A DNA stretch of 64,000 bases from Arabidopsis thaliana (Eukaryota > Streptophyta > Magnoliopsida > Brassicales > Brassicaceae): the NCBI RefSeq assembly GCF_000001735.4, contig NC_003074.8:20095261-20159260 (forward strand). Reading direction: 5' to 3'. Every line of letters starts with the position of its first letter. Position 1 is the stretch's first letter. The notes under the pieces are model-generated. The model had not been told where the DNA came from. It did no database searches and worked only from the letters and a program-made list of their open reading frames with translations. A program made the translations under genes and the position numbers. This document shows positions 24,168-36,803 of this stretch, in pieces.

Positions 24168-25827
24168 TTATTCAAGAAGATGGAAGGTAATGATGTCAGA
24201 GGCAGAGGGTGCATGAAGGCCATGGTTGGGGTAATAGTGGTGATGGTTCTGGTGGAAACGAAGAGCGTAAGCACGTGACCCTTCGATTTGGTATCCAAGA
24301 ACTGAGTCGTAATCTCCTCCATTGTCTACTAGTCCATAGTGAGGATCTTCAGCTCTTAGTTCCTAATTCACCAAAACATGTTTTAAGCCATATTCCACAT
24401 AACTAAAACCAATATTATTAATTCGAAATGACATGACATTTGATATATGATTTAACTAGGAGATATTTCGATAAGAGAATCACAAGAAAACATAAGAGTG
24501 ACTGATCAATCTACACTACATTTCTAGATATCTTTTTAACTGGCTCCGTATTCCATGAATGTATTATGCCTAAACCAACATTTGAGAAAAACAGAAAGAG
24601 ATATTACCAGCTCATGTATGAGATTCTTTTGTATGTCTTGTTGACTTTTGTTCTGCAATTGTGTAAACCACAAGAGAAATGATGAAGAAATATTCCCTCC
24701 CAAAAAAATTATGAAGATATATACCCAAGTTATTATGACATCACTATATAGTATACTTGGTATTTTCTTTATCCATTAGCTTAAACACACACACACACAC
24801 ACAAATATAATTGTCCAAGAAAAGTGTTATCAACAGTTTTAGTAAGTTGATAAATTCAATTGACACAAAATTGTTGAGACAAATAAATATGATAAAATGG
24901 AAAAGTGAGTGGACATAGAAGATGTGACCTTTTTCTTGGTGGTCTCGATCTGATTCCCAAGAGATTTGAACTGTACAGTACAATACAATTAACATATATT
25001 ATCCAACAGTAAACAAAATGTTTCTTTTTCTAAAACATATATACAACAATAAAATTCATTTTTTAATAATTCAATTCAAAACTGAAGCTTGGGTATATAG
25101 GATTAATTGAAACCCTAGGTAAGGGAAAAGTATGAAGAGAACCTTGCGCTCGCGAACGAGTTTGAAAGTGTTTTCCATTTCATCCTCAAGACGACGCAGC
25201 TCCTGAATGTCAAGCTCGTCCAAACACTCACCTAGCCTCTGCCTACAATTTTAAAAATATGTATATTTTCGTACTCATTTTTTTTAGTAAAACTCCTCAT
25301 CTAAGAGAAGAGAGAGAAACAAATACTTGATCTGAGTCCGGAGATTTCTATTTGTCTCCAACAGTTTCCTCTTGGTTTCTTGCATTCGCTGCAGCAAAAC
25401 GCATCAAGAATTTAACCAACCAGCGAAACACATATCAAGAAGAAGAAGAAAGATCTAAGAAGGAAAAAAACCTCATATTGAGTGGCCCAAACATCGACAT
25501 CAGAAATAGTTTGGTACAGATCTACGATCTCCTTCGTTCTATAACCAACAAAATCACCAAAAAAGTAGTGGTTAATTATAAGAAAACAAAGCAACTCAAT
25601 TAGCTTAATTTAAGAGTGGTGTTTAGAGAGATGGTGTACGTGGTGTTAGGGCTGATATACTCATGAAGCTTGTTGGAGCTAGAGAACATGATAATCGAAA
25701 CCCTAGCATCACACAAAACCGTGAGCTCATGTGCTTTCTTGAATAAACCATTTCTTCTCTTTGAATACGTCACTTGTCTGTTTGTCTGGTTCTCTATCCT
25801 CTTGATCTGGATCTTCCCTCTCGCCAT
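24168..25827 (-). CDS. AP3: MADS-box floral homeotic protein APETALA3
   Basis: B-class MIKC MADS protein that pairs with PISTILLATA to specify petals and stamens. Seven exons: 25640-25827, 25472-25538, 25327-25388, 25143-25242, 24929-24970, 24608-24652, 24168-24362 (699 bases, 232 residues, the known length). The MADS domain is [20 protein letters not shown] through LHEYISP. The I and K regions follow, with heptad-like leucines ([20 protein letters not shown]). The C-terminus has the PI-derived block [20 protein letters not shown] and ends in a euAP3-type tail. The open frame extends 18 codons upstream of this ATG, but MARGK is the conserved MADS start. Intron 5 carries an (AC)n tract. At3g54340. 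Confidence 0.99.
24785..24803. repeat. (AC)n microsatellite in an AP3 intron
   Basis: About nine and a half uninterrupted AC units lie in the intron between the AP3 exons 24929-24970 and 24608-24652. Likely length-variable between accessions. Confidence 0.9.
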
Positions 25828-25957
25828 ATTCTTCTCTCTTTGTTTAATCTTTTTGTTGAAGAGATTTGGTGGAGAGGACAAGAGATATAATGAGAAGAAA
25901 GAAGTGAAATAGAAAGAGAGAGATGGAGTTGAAGAAGTAAAGGGTCCACTTGAGTTA

Positions 25958-26040
25958 CTAAAAATGGAAAGTATTGCCTAATCCATGAAAGGTAAGTTCA
26001 GAAGTTGATGAAAACTAAGTGATAAATTTTCCATTTATGT
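25958..26040 (-). promoter_or_regulatory. Three CArG-like boxes upstream of AP3
   Basis: Read toward AP3 on the minus strand: CCATTTTTAG at 25958-25967, CCTTTCATGG at 25983-25992, and a + strand CCATTTATGT at 26031-26040. They sit 130-215 bases upstream of the ATG. The AP3 promoter is known to contain three CArG elements bound by MADS dimers, used for activation and for AP3/PI autoregulation. I matched them by eye to the CC(A/T)6GG pattern; two are imperfect. Confidence 0.75.
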
Positions 26041-26054
26041 AAACTGATTTTTTT

Positions 26055-26123
26055 AATTACAAGACACTGTTTAAATCAACGGACATCGATGGTTGTATAA
26101 TTACAAGACACTGCTTAAATCAA
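26055..26123. repeat. Short direct repeat in the distal AP3 promoter
   Basis: The 25-mer starting aattacaagacactg and ending ttaaatcaa occurs at 26055-26079 and again at 26099-26123, with one C/T difference and 19 bases between the copies. Confidence 0.8.
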
Positions 26124-27037
26124 TTGTCACTTGGTAAAAGAGGGGGACCAAAGCTAAAAACTTGGTTTGCTTTTCGTCAATTTATTAACGGAGCTCCGTT
26201 AGCTTCTACTTTGTTTTTGTTTAGACGGTGACAAACTTAACGGCGTTTGTAAACGTCAAATCAGTGCAGGTGGATTTGGTTGGCTTTTTACACTTACCCT
26301 AAAGTAAACAAAAGTGTTTAGGTGTGAACAAGTTTTTATATTGGTGTTAAAAGCCAATATTCTACTTTTGTCTGTTAATTTGGGAAATAAGAAGAAAGAG
26401 ATATATATGTTTGGATTAATCGTCACTTCCATCTAACTCAAATCTTTTATATGTTTCCCCAAATGATTACAATAATTTCCCGGATTTGCCTTTAACTAAA
26501 GATCCTTGGAAAATAGAATATTACCCCTAGGGTTTAAGAAGGAATCACAAGTTAGGAGAAAAGTCTTTGTTTGTAGATAATGTTTGGTCCTAACTCCAAA
26601 CAGTCCATCAAATCAGATATATGATGAAACTCTTTTTTCTTTTTGCTTCGACCAGTTAGTGTTGTTTCAAAACTAAGTTGGCCACAGTTACTGTTGTTTT
26701 GAAACTAACATGGATTGATCTTAGTTCATCATCAATTTTCAAGCAATGGAAATCAGTGAGTGAGTCACGAAAATGGAAACCTATCCTTTATACTGATAGG
26801 ATATCCAAAGAACTTGTGTATCAACTTCACAAGAACAATCATTCTTCGCTTAAAACACAAATTCAGATACAAGAGACTTGTATTTTCATTTCAACGCCTT
26901 AAAACAGGGTCAACTATGCATGATGCGGAACTAAAGATGTATTAAAAGATCTACAAGACGTGTTCCTATGGCTAAGGTACATTACACAAGAGATGCATCA
27001 TTCATCTACACAAACAACACGCACTCTTGATCTGGTC

Positions 27038-30000
27038 TCAGTTCACTTTCCCTCTTCTCTTCAGGTACTCTTGCATGCAACTTTGGTTTGTTTCAAATAT
27101 AAAAGGCATTCCCCGTATCTGCGCGCACATATATCGGGTTTAAGTACGGACCTAGAAGCGTAAGTAATGATCATAAAAGAGTATCCCGGATCAAACCTCA
27201 ACTAGACAATCGGATTTGAGGATTAAACTCTGTCCAGGATCTACTTCCTTCTCATTTACTGAGATTGAATACTTCCCCAGGTTTTTTATATGAAACGAAC
27301 CGTCATCACCCAGCCGTATGATCGCCTGCATTCAGTAACCCAAAAAGGAAAAAAACATACACAACAACCATTACAGATCCTGGGCTGCTGCTTCTCATAC
27401 AACTTAAAGACCTAAAATACAAATAGAAGTATCTACTATTGACCGACCTGTCGTCGAGATATTTTGCTACCCCGCTTTTCTCTTCCCAAATCAATGTCCA
27501 CAGCGAGGTCTTCTGTTGATCTACCCACCAAAACCTATGTTAAGAAAAAAGAACCCCGATATCAACAAGTGCTACTATAATTCTTAAGAAGCTTATCAAA
27601 TCATACAAGGAATATTAAACGAATAAGATAATATTACCTCAGGCTTCTTGATATAGTGTTTTGAATATCTGCCATATAAAACAGCGAATGCACCACGGGA
27701 AGCAATGGCTCTTTGCATATATGAATGAGCAGCCTGCTCAAGTCTTATGATTGTTCTTTTCATGTCTTGGCTCTGATACTTGGAGACTGCAAGTGAAAAC
27801 ATTTTAGGGATTTACAAACAAGCCTTAAACCTCTTCTAACATCTCATACGCTACCCATAGAAAAGGTTTCCCACATCACTGCAGCATGTAATAACTTTTA
27901 GGAGCCAAATGCCGAAATACATTCCTATTCACATACTAAAAGCTTTCTTTTCCCAAAAATGTAGATAGATAGAAAGAAACATGAGTTCCACTGGACGAGA
28001 AGGGACGCTCAACTACCTTCGAGATCAAAATTATCTTGATCATCAGGTTCCAAGTCCATGTCAAGTATCTGAAATAAAAAAGAGTGTTATGGATTAGGTG
28101 TTTACGTGTCATGGAACCATAGCACAAGAATAAAGATGGAAGTCAAGAGTTACCATAGCCTCAATGTCAGAATAATTGGGTAAGTCCTCATCACTCTCAC
28201 AAACATGCGCTTCTGCTTCTGCTTCTGCTTCTGCACGGGTGATCTCCAGCTCAGGGACTGTAATCTCTATCAAGCCATCATCAGTATCTTTAGCATGTGG
28301 CGATTCATTAACAGGTGGTACAACATTTTTCTCTTTACAATTTTCACTATCCTTCTCTGGGTGGTTGCCATGGCCATCAGATCCGACAAAGAGTGTTCCA
28401 GTAGCAGTTTCTTTCTTTCCATCTTTTGCACCGGTACCAGTAGAAAGTAGAGTATTAGAGCAAGCCTGTGCAGAGGAAGAACCACCAGGAGCTACAGTAT
28501 TCTTTAACTCAGTACTAGTCGATGCCCTGAATTTGCTACCTTTACTTGGTTGGCCCATCTCTGGCTTTCCTTGAGTAGACCCCTGTAAACGTCCTGGTTT
28601 TTTCTTTTGAGCCTGGAGTGAATATCCCTCACTTTTTTCCTTACTGGCGGAGACGTCTCTTACACATGTAGTTATTGGACTATTGGTATCCTTAAAGTTC
28701 CGCCGGGCTAAAGAAGAAACTGACATCGGACGGGAGTTGTTGGACAGGAAAATGTCATCATTACACGGAATATCAGGATCCTCTTCGTTTAATAAACAGC
28801 AGATTACACCCCCAACAATCTCAGGATGAGGATCTAAAGCGATTGTACCATCTAGCTCAAGCATCACATGATCATCCAGGGTTGCCTCTCCTGGATGAGT
28901 TGGTGCAATGGAAGGTTCTTGCTCGGTGGGGTTAGGAAAAGCCTCGCGGTTTGTATCATTTGTAGAGTTCACCAACAGTGAGCTAAGACCATCATAATAT
29001 GACTTGTCAACTTCTTTGCCATCTACTTCCATGAACGGTTCCATGTCTTCTTCGAAAAGAGAAGTTGAAAGCTGTGCCAGGAAATCAGTGCTAGCCATTG
29101 TGTTTTTTGCCTCGTGAGCAGTATTCTCTAGTTTCTGCTCGGAATCTTGATGAACCACATCACATACTGATAGACCTGCGTGTTCAGTGAATGTGAGATT
29201 TTCTCCTTCTACGTAAGGAATGTCTCCCTGTAAATTATCTTCTGGCAGAACATGAGTTGTCACGCAACCACCTTCAGCCAAGATTTCTGGAAACGCGTTG
29301 TGGATAATATCCATGTGAGAGTCCTCAAGACCAAGATGTGTTGCATCACCATTATCCATGAAATGGCTATCATTTGGTGGAACGAGGAAACCTAGATCCA
29401 AGGAATTGAATGGCTCAGTCCTAAATTTCTTCCGCAAGGAATGATAAGTACTTCTGAGCCTTTCAGCATTCCTCTTCCTAGATGAACTTTTGTTTTCTTT
29501 TGAATATCCAGTTCTACCAAACTTAGTAGGAAAATTAGGGTTAGTACGTTCAAGCTCAGCCATCCGAAAAGCCGCCTCTACAGAAACTACTGGATCATAA
29601 AGCAGTGCATGCCATCGATCTTGCAATTCTCTAATAGAAAATCTTCTAGAAAACTGCACAGCACCTTTAGCAAGCGATTCCAAAGAAGCACCAGCCTGCA
29701 AATAAATTAAGGATTCTGGTTCACTTAATTGCAAGATTACCAGACAAGCTGAAAGAAGAAACACGCAATACATACATACAGAAGCACTAATTTAGTAGAG
29801 AAACTTTTTGGCTAGCCTAGCTTGATATATAAAATGCTATATGAGAGAAGCAATGAACATAATTATCTATCTTGTGGTGATTGATGAGCCATCTGTAAAA
29901 AGACAAAAGGATATTTTTTCAATCATATTATGTTCTCATAACTGAACAGAAAACCAAATTTAAGAAAAAATATTTGACAGTCTTTTCCCCGTGGAGAGAA

Positions 30001-30771
30001 GCATGATACATACAGATCATCAGTGATCACACAGCAATATATTATGTTCCTCGCGAAATGGTATAATTTGTTCTAGAGCAACAATTATACCTTGCCACAT
30101 CAAGATTGTGTAACTTGTTTCCCATAATACTATACTATACCGCATATAACACTGGCTTAAGATGTTAACAGGATCAAACAAAAAGCTGACATGGTTATTC
30201 AACTAAATTTTGATATCTGCAACCAACCTTTTGTCCCGAAAATTCAAGTTATCACAAGACATGAAAAGGAAAAAAATGCAACCAAAACAATATTAATAGA
30301 TGATAGAATCAACTAGATAGGCATCTCTTTTAGGAAAGAAAATTACTGATAATAACCTGCCTCAAAGGATATGTCGTACTCTCCAATCCCCTCAAAATCA
30401 ACTATAGATACAAGCAACTATGAAGAAGAAAGCCTAGAAACATCATGAGCGACAGAACTGATAGTCATTAATGTTCCAACTAGACAACTACTTCAATTTA
30501 AGCAAAATTGATACAGCTCTGCAAACAAGCATGGTAGAATAAGAAAACTACATGATCATTGAACTACATAAAGCGCGTGAAAGGACAGGAAATTGAGACA
30601 AATATTGAGATCAAACCCATGGCTCAATCCAACATAATCCATTTCCGGTAGTAAAATAATGAAAACTGAAATGTAACCAAACTCAATGAAATGGGAGCTC
30701 ACCTCGACAGCATTCTTTAGCAGCAGGTCGTCTTCGGGTATCCACGGAACAACTTGAGCAAGAGCCCCCAT
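27038..30771 (-). CDS. FHA-domain protein related to microspherule protein 1 (MCRS1)
   Basis: Seven coding exons: 30703-30771, 28154-29695, 28017-28068, 27638-27786, 27448-27534, 27197-27325, 27038-27118 (2109 bases, 702 residues). The N-terminus MGALAQVVPWIPEDDLLLK, then RRFSIRELQDRWHALLYDP, is the Myb-like MCRS_N domain. The middle is long, acidic and low-complexity, including an (AE)n run. The C-terminus is an FHA phosphopeptide-binding domain: EVLVGRSTEDLAVDIDLG, ISRRQAIIRL, FHIKNLGKYSISVN, and IRGMPFIFETN. MCRS1 is a subunit of the INO80 and NSL chromatin complexes in animals; a similar nuclear role is inferred. I recall this locus as At3g54350 (EMB1967). The frame can be read from a GTG two codons upstream, but the ATG at 30771 is the plausible start. 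5' UTR exons probably lie at 30.8-31.6 kb. Confidence 0.92.
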
Positions 30772-31619
30772 GTTCACTGCACAACCAGACCTTTACTTCT
30801 CTCAGGAAAGCGTAACGTAGAAGGGGTCTAAGAGATGGTGACAGAACACAAAACCTAATTAAACGAAATCAAAATCAGACAGATGTAGGCAACAATATCA
30901 TCAGAAGTGATTCAAATTTGGTTTTCTCTACGGTGAACAACACTAACAAAGACGACGCTATTACTTGGTCTAGCACTACTTGAAATGGAATTAATGGGTT
31001 TCTCTTTCTCACCGTTAAGCTCTTCTAGTAATCTGAAGCATTCTTCTAGGTTTCGTTTTGCAATAGGGTTTAAGAACGTAAGAGAAACAGAAAATGTTTA
31101 AGAAAAGGAGTTACAATACCTTGAATCAGCAAAGAAGGATGTTTTGTCAATCTCGGGAACAACAAGAGTGAGGTTCAATAGCCTAGCAACAGTAACCATG
31201 TCACAAAACTGGAACAACAAGTATCAGGATTTGGATAAATTATTGAAATTAGACAAAGATCGAAAAAAAAATAGTTAATTAAGAAAGTGACGAACCACGA
31301 TTCGCAGTTGATTTAGTCAGCCATTACAGGATACAAGTAGAATTTCATTGCTTTGGTTATGTACTGTAGGTAAAAAATCAATACTCTCGTTAAATTCTCA
31401 AGCTCCAAAGAAGACGCACATACAATTTTTTCGAAATTCTCACAAGTTGATATCACAATTTATAGATAGAGAATTTAGAAAACTCAAGACGAAAGTAACT
31501 AACTTGAGGGAAGAAGAGGAGGAGGAGGAGGCGGCAATTCACTGGCTCGAATTGAAGAGATAAAATCTAAAAAATCTGAAACCCTAATTTATATCTGACT
31601 GTCTCCGTCGTCCGGAGGC

Positions 31620-33309
31620 GAGAGTGTGTAAAGAAGAAGATAAAGCACGTTTGAGAATGGAACGACACCGTTTTGGATATATGTGATTTTTTTACTTTGC
31701 TCTTCTTTTAACTCCTTTTTCTGAAACTAAACTTCAAATGCTTATTTCCCGGAAAAACAGCCTCTTTCAACACATTTCGTTTGTTGTTGTAATTTATACT
31801 CTTTTAGATGATAGATATTAGTTCATATTTTTTAAATGTACTTCTAAACTAATATTAGTAGGATTAATAAAATTTGAACTTTAAATATTTTTTATATATT
31901 TTATAAATCCTCAGATAATCAATAATCATTTCTCGACTTTCATCTTTTTCTCAAATTCTCGACAATGGTTTCTTTATCCTCAAAAATCTGATCTGTCGTC
32001 GTACTATTCTTGTTCAGTTCAACTCAATCTATGCCGGAAAAGTGCACTTATCGCTTTACGCCAGAAATTTCATATTGGAAGAAAACGCTGATCTTCAACG
32101 TAAAATCGGCGAAGCTGGCGGCTACTTGGCGATGCCTCCAGATTTCAACTATAAACCGCGAAGAGAGGTATATAGTTGACTTAATTTCAATGGATTTTAG
32201 GTTACTCGTGTGAAATCTTTGAAGAACTAATTAAGATGGATAAGAGGCGAGAGTTGATAGTAATCTTTGACTTTAATTTCCGTATCTTTTAAGAATTGAT
32301 TAGGTTTTTAGGTTTTTTAGGCTTGGTTACTCAAGATTTTGCATGATTGCTTGAATCACGATTGATTAGAGGCAAGAATTTTTGTGAATTGATAAAATCA
32401 GTACATTGTTTCATAGCAGTTGATGTGAAGTACATTTTTTGGCGGAAAAAATCATTTTTTCATTTTGTTGATTTAAGTATTTTCAAATAGAAGCAAAATA
32501 GTCATTAATAATTAAAAGATAATATCAATAAAAATGATTACATGGGAGGATAGTACTAAAAAAACATATTTTTGGAAAAACATTCTTAACAATTTCTCTA
32601 TATCTAATACGTAAAAACATAGTTTTACATACGAAGTTAAAGATTTAGTTACGTAATTATATGAACAGTTAAAAGACGTGAACATATTAAAGAAAAAAAT
32701 ACTGAAAAAAGCTTTACAAATAGAACGAAGTTGACCTAATTTTGTTGATTATGTAGATTTATTTTCGTAAAAGTGACCTAATTTTGTTGATTCGTGCGTT
32801 GGAGTTAGTATATCTTTGTCGTTTGCATAGTATCATCGGCTTTAGGGATTGACTATGTTTATGTTTTTATTTTTGTAAGAGTAGTTACAAGAAAAACTTC
32901 ATTCAACAAAACAACAAAGACAAATTTTTGTTGTCGCAATTTATACTCTTTGTAGCTGATTGAGTTTGCAAATACTTGCATTTTCCTTTCACATCATCTC
33001 TCAATCTCTGTTGGGTTCTTTCTCATTTTGCACTGAAAAGAAATAGAAAGCAGTTCACAGCTGTAGCCGCTTAAGATATCTTAATTTTTAAATTTCACAA
33101 GTGCATAGAGTACAATCATGCTTAACAATTTAACATTGCAAGATTAGTGCATTGAAAGTTGAAAACCATCACAATTCACAACATACAGACAACTCTGTTT
33201 CTTTGTCCCTTGAGCGCAAATACAACATTTTTGCTTTCTTTATTCAGCAAAATGCCACAGACGAGAACTTAGGTATAATTTCTATATACGTACTTAAGCC
33301 TGCATCGGT
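31620..33309. other. Intergenic region with a possible coding remnant
   Basis: Lies beyond the 5' leader of the FHA gene and before the 3' end of NCA1. Mostly AT-rich and empty. About 32012-32167 on + is unusually GC-rich; it reads without stops in one frame (SIYAGKVHLSLYARNFI, later GGYLAMPPDFNYKPRRE) and ends at a gtatat that could be a donor. I do not recognise it, and no partner exon is obvious. Confidence 0.4.
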
Positions 33310-36300
33310 TTAGAGTGCAGTTTCAGCATCGGTTTCTACTTGCTTCTTAAGGAACTCCAGTACAGAGAGCCGCTGCATGCATGTTAAAATTACATTTGTC
33401 AGATAAAGTTTTACTGACATTCAGCAGCTTTGGATAAGATACAAATAAAAAGGGAGTCGTGCAAGAATCTTACCCGTTGCTCGAGAGCAGAATCTTCAGA
33501 GTCCAGTTTCAAAGATTCCAGCAGTCTCATGCCTTCCTTGAACCCATCTGTCGCTGCAACTTCATTTTGTAGAGTCCTGTCTATATCCGCAACTTTGGCT
33601 AAGGAAACAGCCACATCCAGAATCTACATAAAAAATGTAGAAATAACAAAAGAAATCAATTTCTACTTCCGGACAGACCTTTGCTTACTATATTTGAGTT
33701 CCAATTTCTCTAGGCAAGAAATCAAGTATAAAATAAGAAAACAAAGAGAAGATTTCCAACCAACAGAATAACCCAATTACAATGCACGTAAATCTAATTA
33801 TATGTATCCAAAAGAGAGTAACTTTATCGCAGAGAATTAAATGACACCTCATCCAAGTATGTATACTGCAACGACAACACGTCAGTTACCTAAACCTCAG
33901 TTCAACCCAGGCAACAAAATAGCAATTGACTTGAATAAAATCTAGGAAACTATTTAGAGAATTTCTCTGAACATTCATGGTAAAGTAACAAATAAGTAAA
34001 ATGAAAAGAGTGAACCAAGAAACCCGCTTGAACACATTGAGAACAAGTATACTATTTTCACTTTACATCGTATTTCAGATCCTTTGATCCACTAGCACCT
34101 TAAGTTAATCTCTATATCTTTTAATGCATTTGAATTCATTTTGCCTGGACCCAAATGAACACCAAGATGTAACAATCACATAAATAAACGCTTTCTGCCT
34201 AGAGAGTGAGAGATTACGATCTACAAAAGAGCCTTCACGAATGCTACAATAAGTCAATAACTTAGCTAACAACAGATATTTTTCTGCGAGACCTTGAAAT
34301 GTATATGGCGACTAAGAGTAGCCAGTTCAGCTAACCAAACATTGGGACAAAACAAAGAAGAGCAAAAACAGAAAACTGTATGAGGGCACACTTACTTGTG
34401 AAGGAGCATTTGGGTGGTGCTTCATTGCATCACGTCTGACATTTAAAGCTCTATCATAATACGACCTTGCAGCTTGTAGATCTTCGTCATAATATTTTAG
34501 ATCTCCTATTTTATTGAGTGAGACAGAAAGTGTATGTGTAATCTGCAAGTTAAGTTAAAATTGTAAGCAAAAAGGTAAAAAGTTTTCAACATCAAAATTT
34601 AACAAGAACCAATGTGCTATAACCTCCAAATCATTCAACGGCAGTTTCATAAGGAATTCAACACTCTCTTCAAAATGCTTGACTGCAGAGCTTGAGTCTC
34701 CCATCGCTCGGCTGCAACAACAACAAAAAATAATTTAACCATCAAACTTAAGTCCCGGAAAAAGAAAAAATTCAACACACCAAACAGAAGATCAAACATT
34801 TTGGCCAAAATAACACAGTTCAGGAGGAGAAAATGATTATGTATAAAGTAGGTTTTTCGAACCAAGCATGTACTGTTGCTTCTCCTTTCCATTTATTCTG
34901 AACGAGGTGATTGAACCACAGAGAAAGATGTATGCAAATGATAAGAGGATACAGAAAAATCTGAATATATGAATATATTTCCAGTCAATTGATGTAGACA
35001 GGGTCCATCTAGAAAACCAGAATCTAGTTCAAACGAGAAAGAAATTATTTTAGTATTTCCCAAAGTGCCATGCGCACTCTAAGCAAGATGAAAGCAACAA
35101 CCAGTCGACTTGAGAAACTATCAATTGAGGAAACTGCCAAGGAAGGGCCACATACTTGAGAAACTCCAAATTAAAAAAAATCAATTTGAACAACAAAGTG
35201 GCTCAAGCGGGATCATAAAAGACCACATTGGTGACCACATTCGAAAGCACCGTTGTTTTCATAATCTTAATTGTTCACAGAAACTCGAGAATGGATACAT
35301 CTTAGAAATAAACAACTTGGGATAAAAAAGAAGACAATATCATACCTACAGTCACCAAGCATGCCAAGGACTGCACCAAGCTGTGAACACAACTCTGGTG
35401 TATTGCCCTCCCTCCCTAGTTGATCCCGAATGTCCTCGGTACACATTGCCAACCTTGATTTAGCACTTTCATAATTTTGGGCACTAAATGCCTGCGCATA
35501 CAAGTTGAATTAGAACAAGATCTCACAGCGGGACATCATAACAAATGTAAGTGGTGCAAAAGAGAATAATCCCATCGGTTAGGTCAACAAAATTTAGAGA
35601 CAGAACTCACCCTCATAGCTTGTTGCACCAAGAAAGAACCTCTTTCCATGGAAACGTCAGCGTAAATCACTTTTTTGTTATCATTTTCGACCTCTTCTTT
35701 TTCTGTTCCATTGACGACAGATCTCTTAATTCTAGCATGGCCTTCAATAAATTGATCAACCATCTTCTGAAGGTTTTCATCAACTTCAATACTTTCAATG
35801 TCAGCACCGCATAGAGGGCAGTCCTTAAACCGTGTTAAGCATACTCTGCATTCAAGAAACCACAAAGTATAAGAAAAGTAGACCCAATCATGAGCCAAAA
35901 AAGAAATAAGCGGCCGAGCAACTATGGCTTACTTGCAGAACACATGTGTGCAAGGCACACATCTACTGCTCTCATATAGAAGTGCTTGACATAACATACA
36001 GCTAAAAGGCCCAAGCTTGAATGTTTGAGAGTCATAGCCAAAAGGGCACTTGGCAGGTACCGTTGCAGAATCAGTAGAGTCCTTATTCAAGTTTCCTTCT
36101 TGTTCAGGACATCCTTTACTCCCATTTTCGTCAGGACGAGCAGATTTAGAAAAAGGGCAACCAGAAGCCGTCGTTTCCCCTTGCTTTCGAGCAGAGGCAT
36201 CGTCGGGACGAGCAGCTTTAGAAAAAGGACAACCAGAAGCGGTAATTTCGCCTTGTTTTCGAGTCGACCCATCGTCAGGACGAGCAGCTTTCGAGAACGG

Positions 36301-36321
36301 GCAAACAGAAGTCGTCGTCAT
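33310..36321 (-). CDS. NCA1: NCA1-type RING/TPR protein, catalase chaperone
   Basis: NO CATALASE ACTIVITY 1 is required for catalase to fold into its active form (established knowledge). Seven exons: 35933-36321, 35611-35845, 35346-35491, 34624-34711, 34396-34542, 33474-33623, 33310-33372 (1218 bases, 405 residues, the expected length). The N-terminus holds three near-identical repeats built on CPFSKAARPDD, then CPFGYDS. Next comes a compact RING-like zinc site, CMLCQ...CVPCTHVFCKVCL...CPLCGAD, spanning the first intron. The C-terminal half is TPR-like helices: QLGAVLGMLGDC, SLNKIGDLKYYDEDLQAARS and VSLAKVADIDR. The ATG at 36321 starts MTTTSVCPFSK. At3g54360 from memory. Confidence 0.95.
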
Positions 36322-36614
36322 TCGTGAAGGTAGCAACAACCCTACAACACCTCAAAAGGAAAATTCAAAACCTAAATTACTAAAATTGCTTCCTCAAGAT
36401 GAAATTCGAAATTGATTCTCTAGCTAAACTATCAACAGCTGGAAATCGAACATAGAAGAAGCTAATTCAGAAGTAGCTCAACAGAGAGAGATGGAAAAAA
36501 CCTGAATTGGATTGGATTGAGATTAGATTTGGAAATGTCTCTTTCGCTGCTTCTCTGCAATCAATCAATGATCGATTGATAGCTCTCTCTCTTCTTTTTT
36601 CTGTTTCCGATAAG

Positions 36615-36633
36615 TTTTTTTTTTTTTTTTTTT
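36615..36633. repeat. 19-bp T tract upstream of NCA1
   Basis: A homopolymer of T in the NCA1 5' leader/promoter, with no associated target-site duplication that I can see. Confidence 0.85.
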
Positions 36634-36803
36634 GTGCGTTGGAATTGGATGGTGTTTTGTTTTCTCTCAGTCAAACGAAAAATAGATATTACTAAATGGG
36701 CCTGCGGTTTTTGTAGCCTATTTAAGAATTTGGGTCACTAGTCAATTTAAGAAAACCGTTGTTCTGGATTATAAACTGGTTGGATTTTTAATATTAATCA
36801 GCT

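Noticed and set aside
28176..28574. 132-codon + strand open frame opposite the FHA gene
   Set aside because: It is the antisense of a Glu/Ala/Ser-rich coding exon; the composition (Ser/Ala runs) mirrors that exon, and no start context or family similarity is seen.
30771..30777. FHA protein starting two codons earlier at 30777
   Set aside because: The upstream codon is GTG; the first ATG in frame is at 30771.
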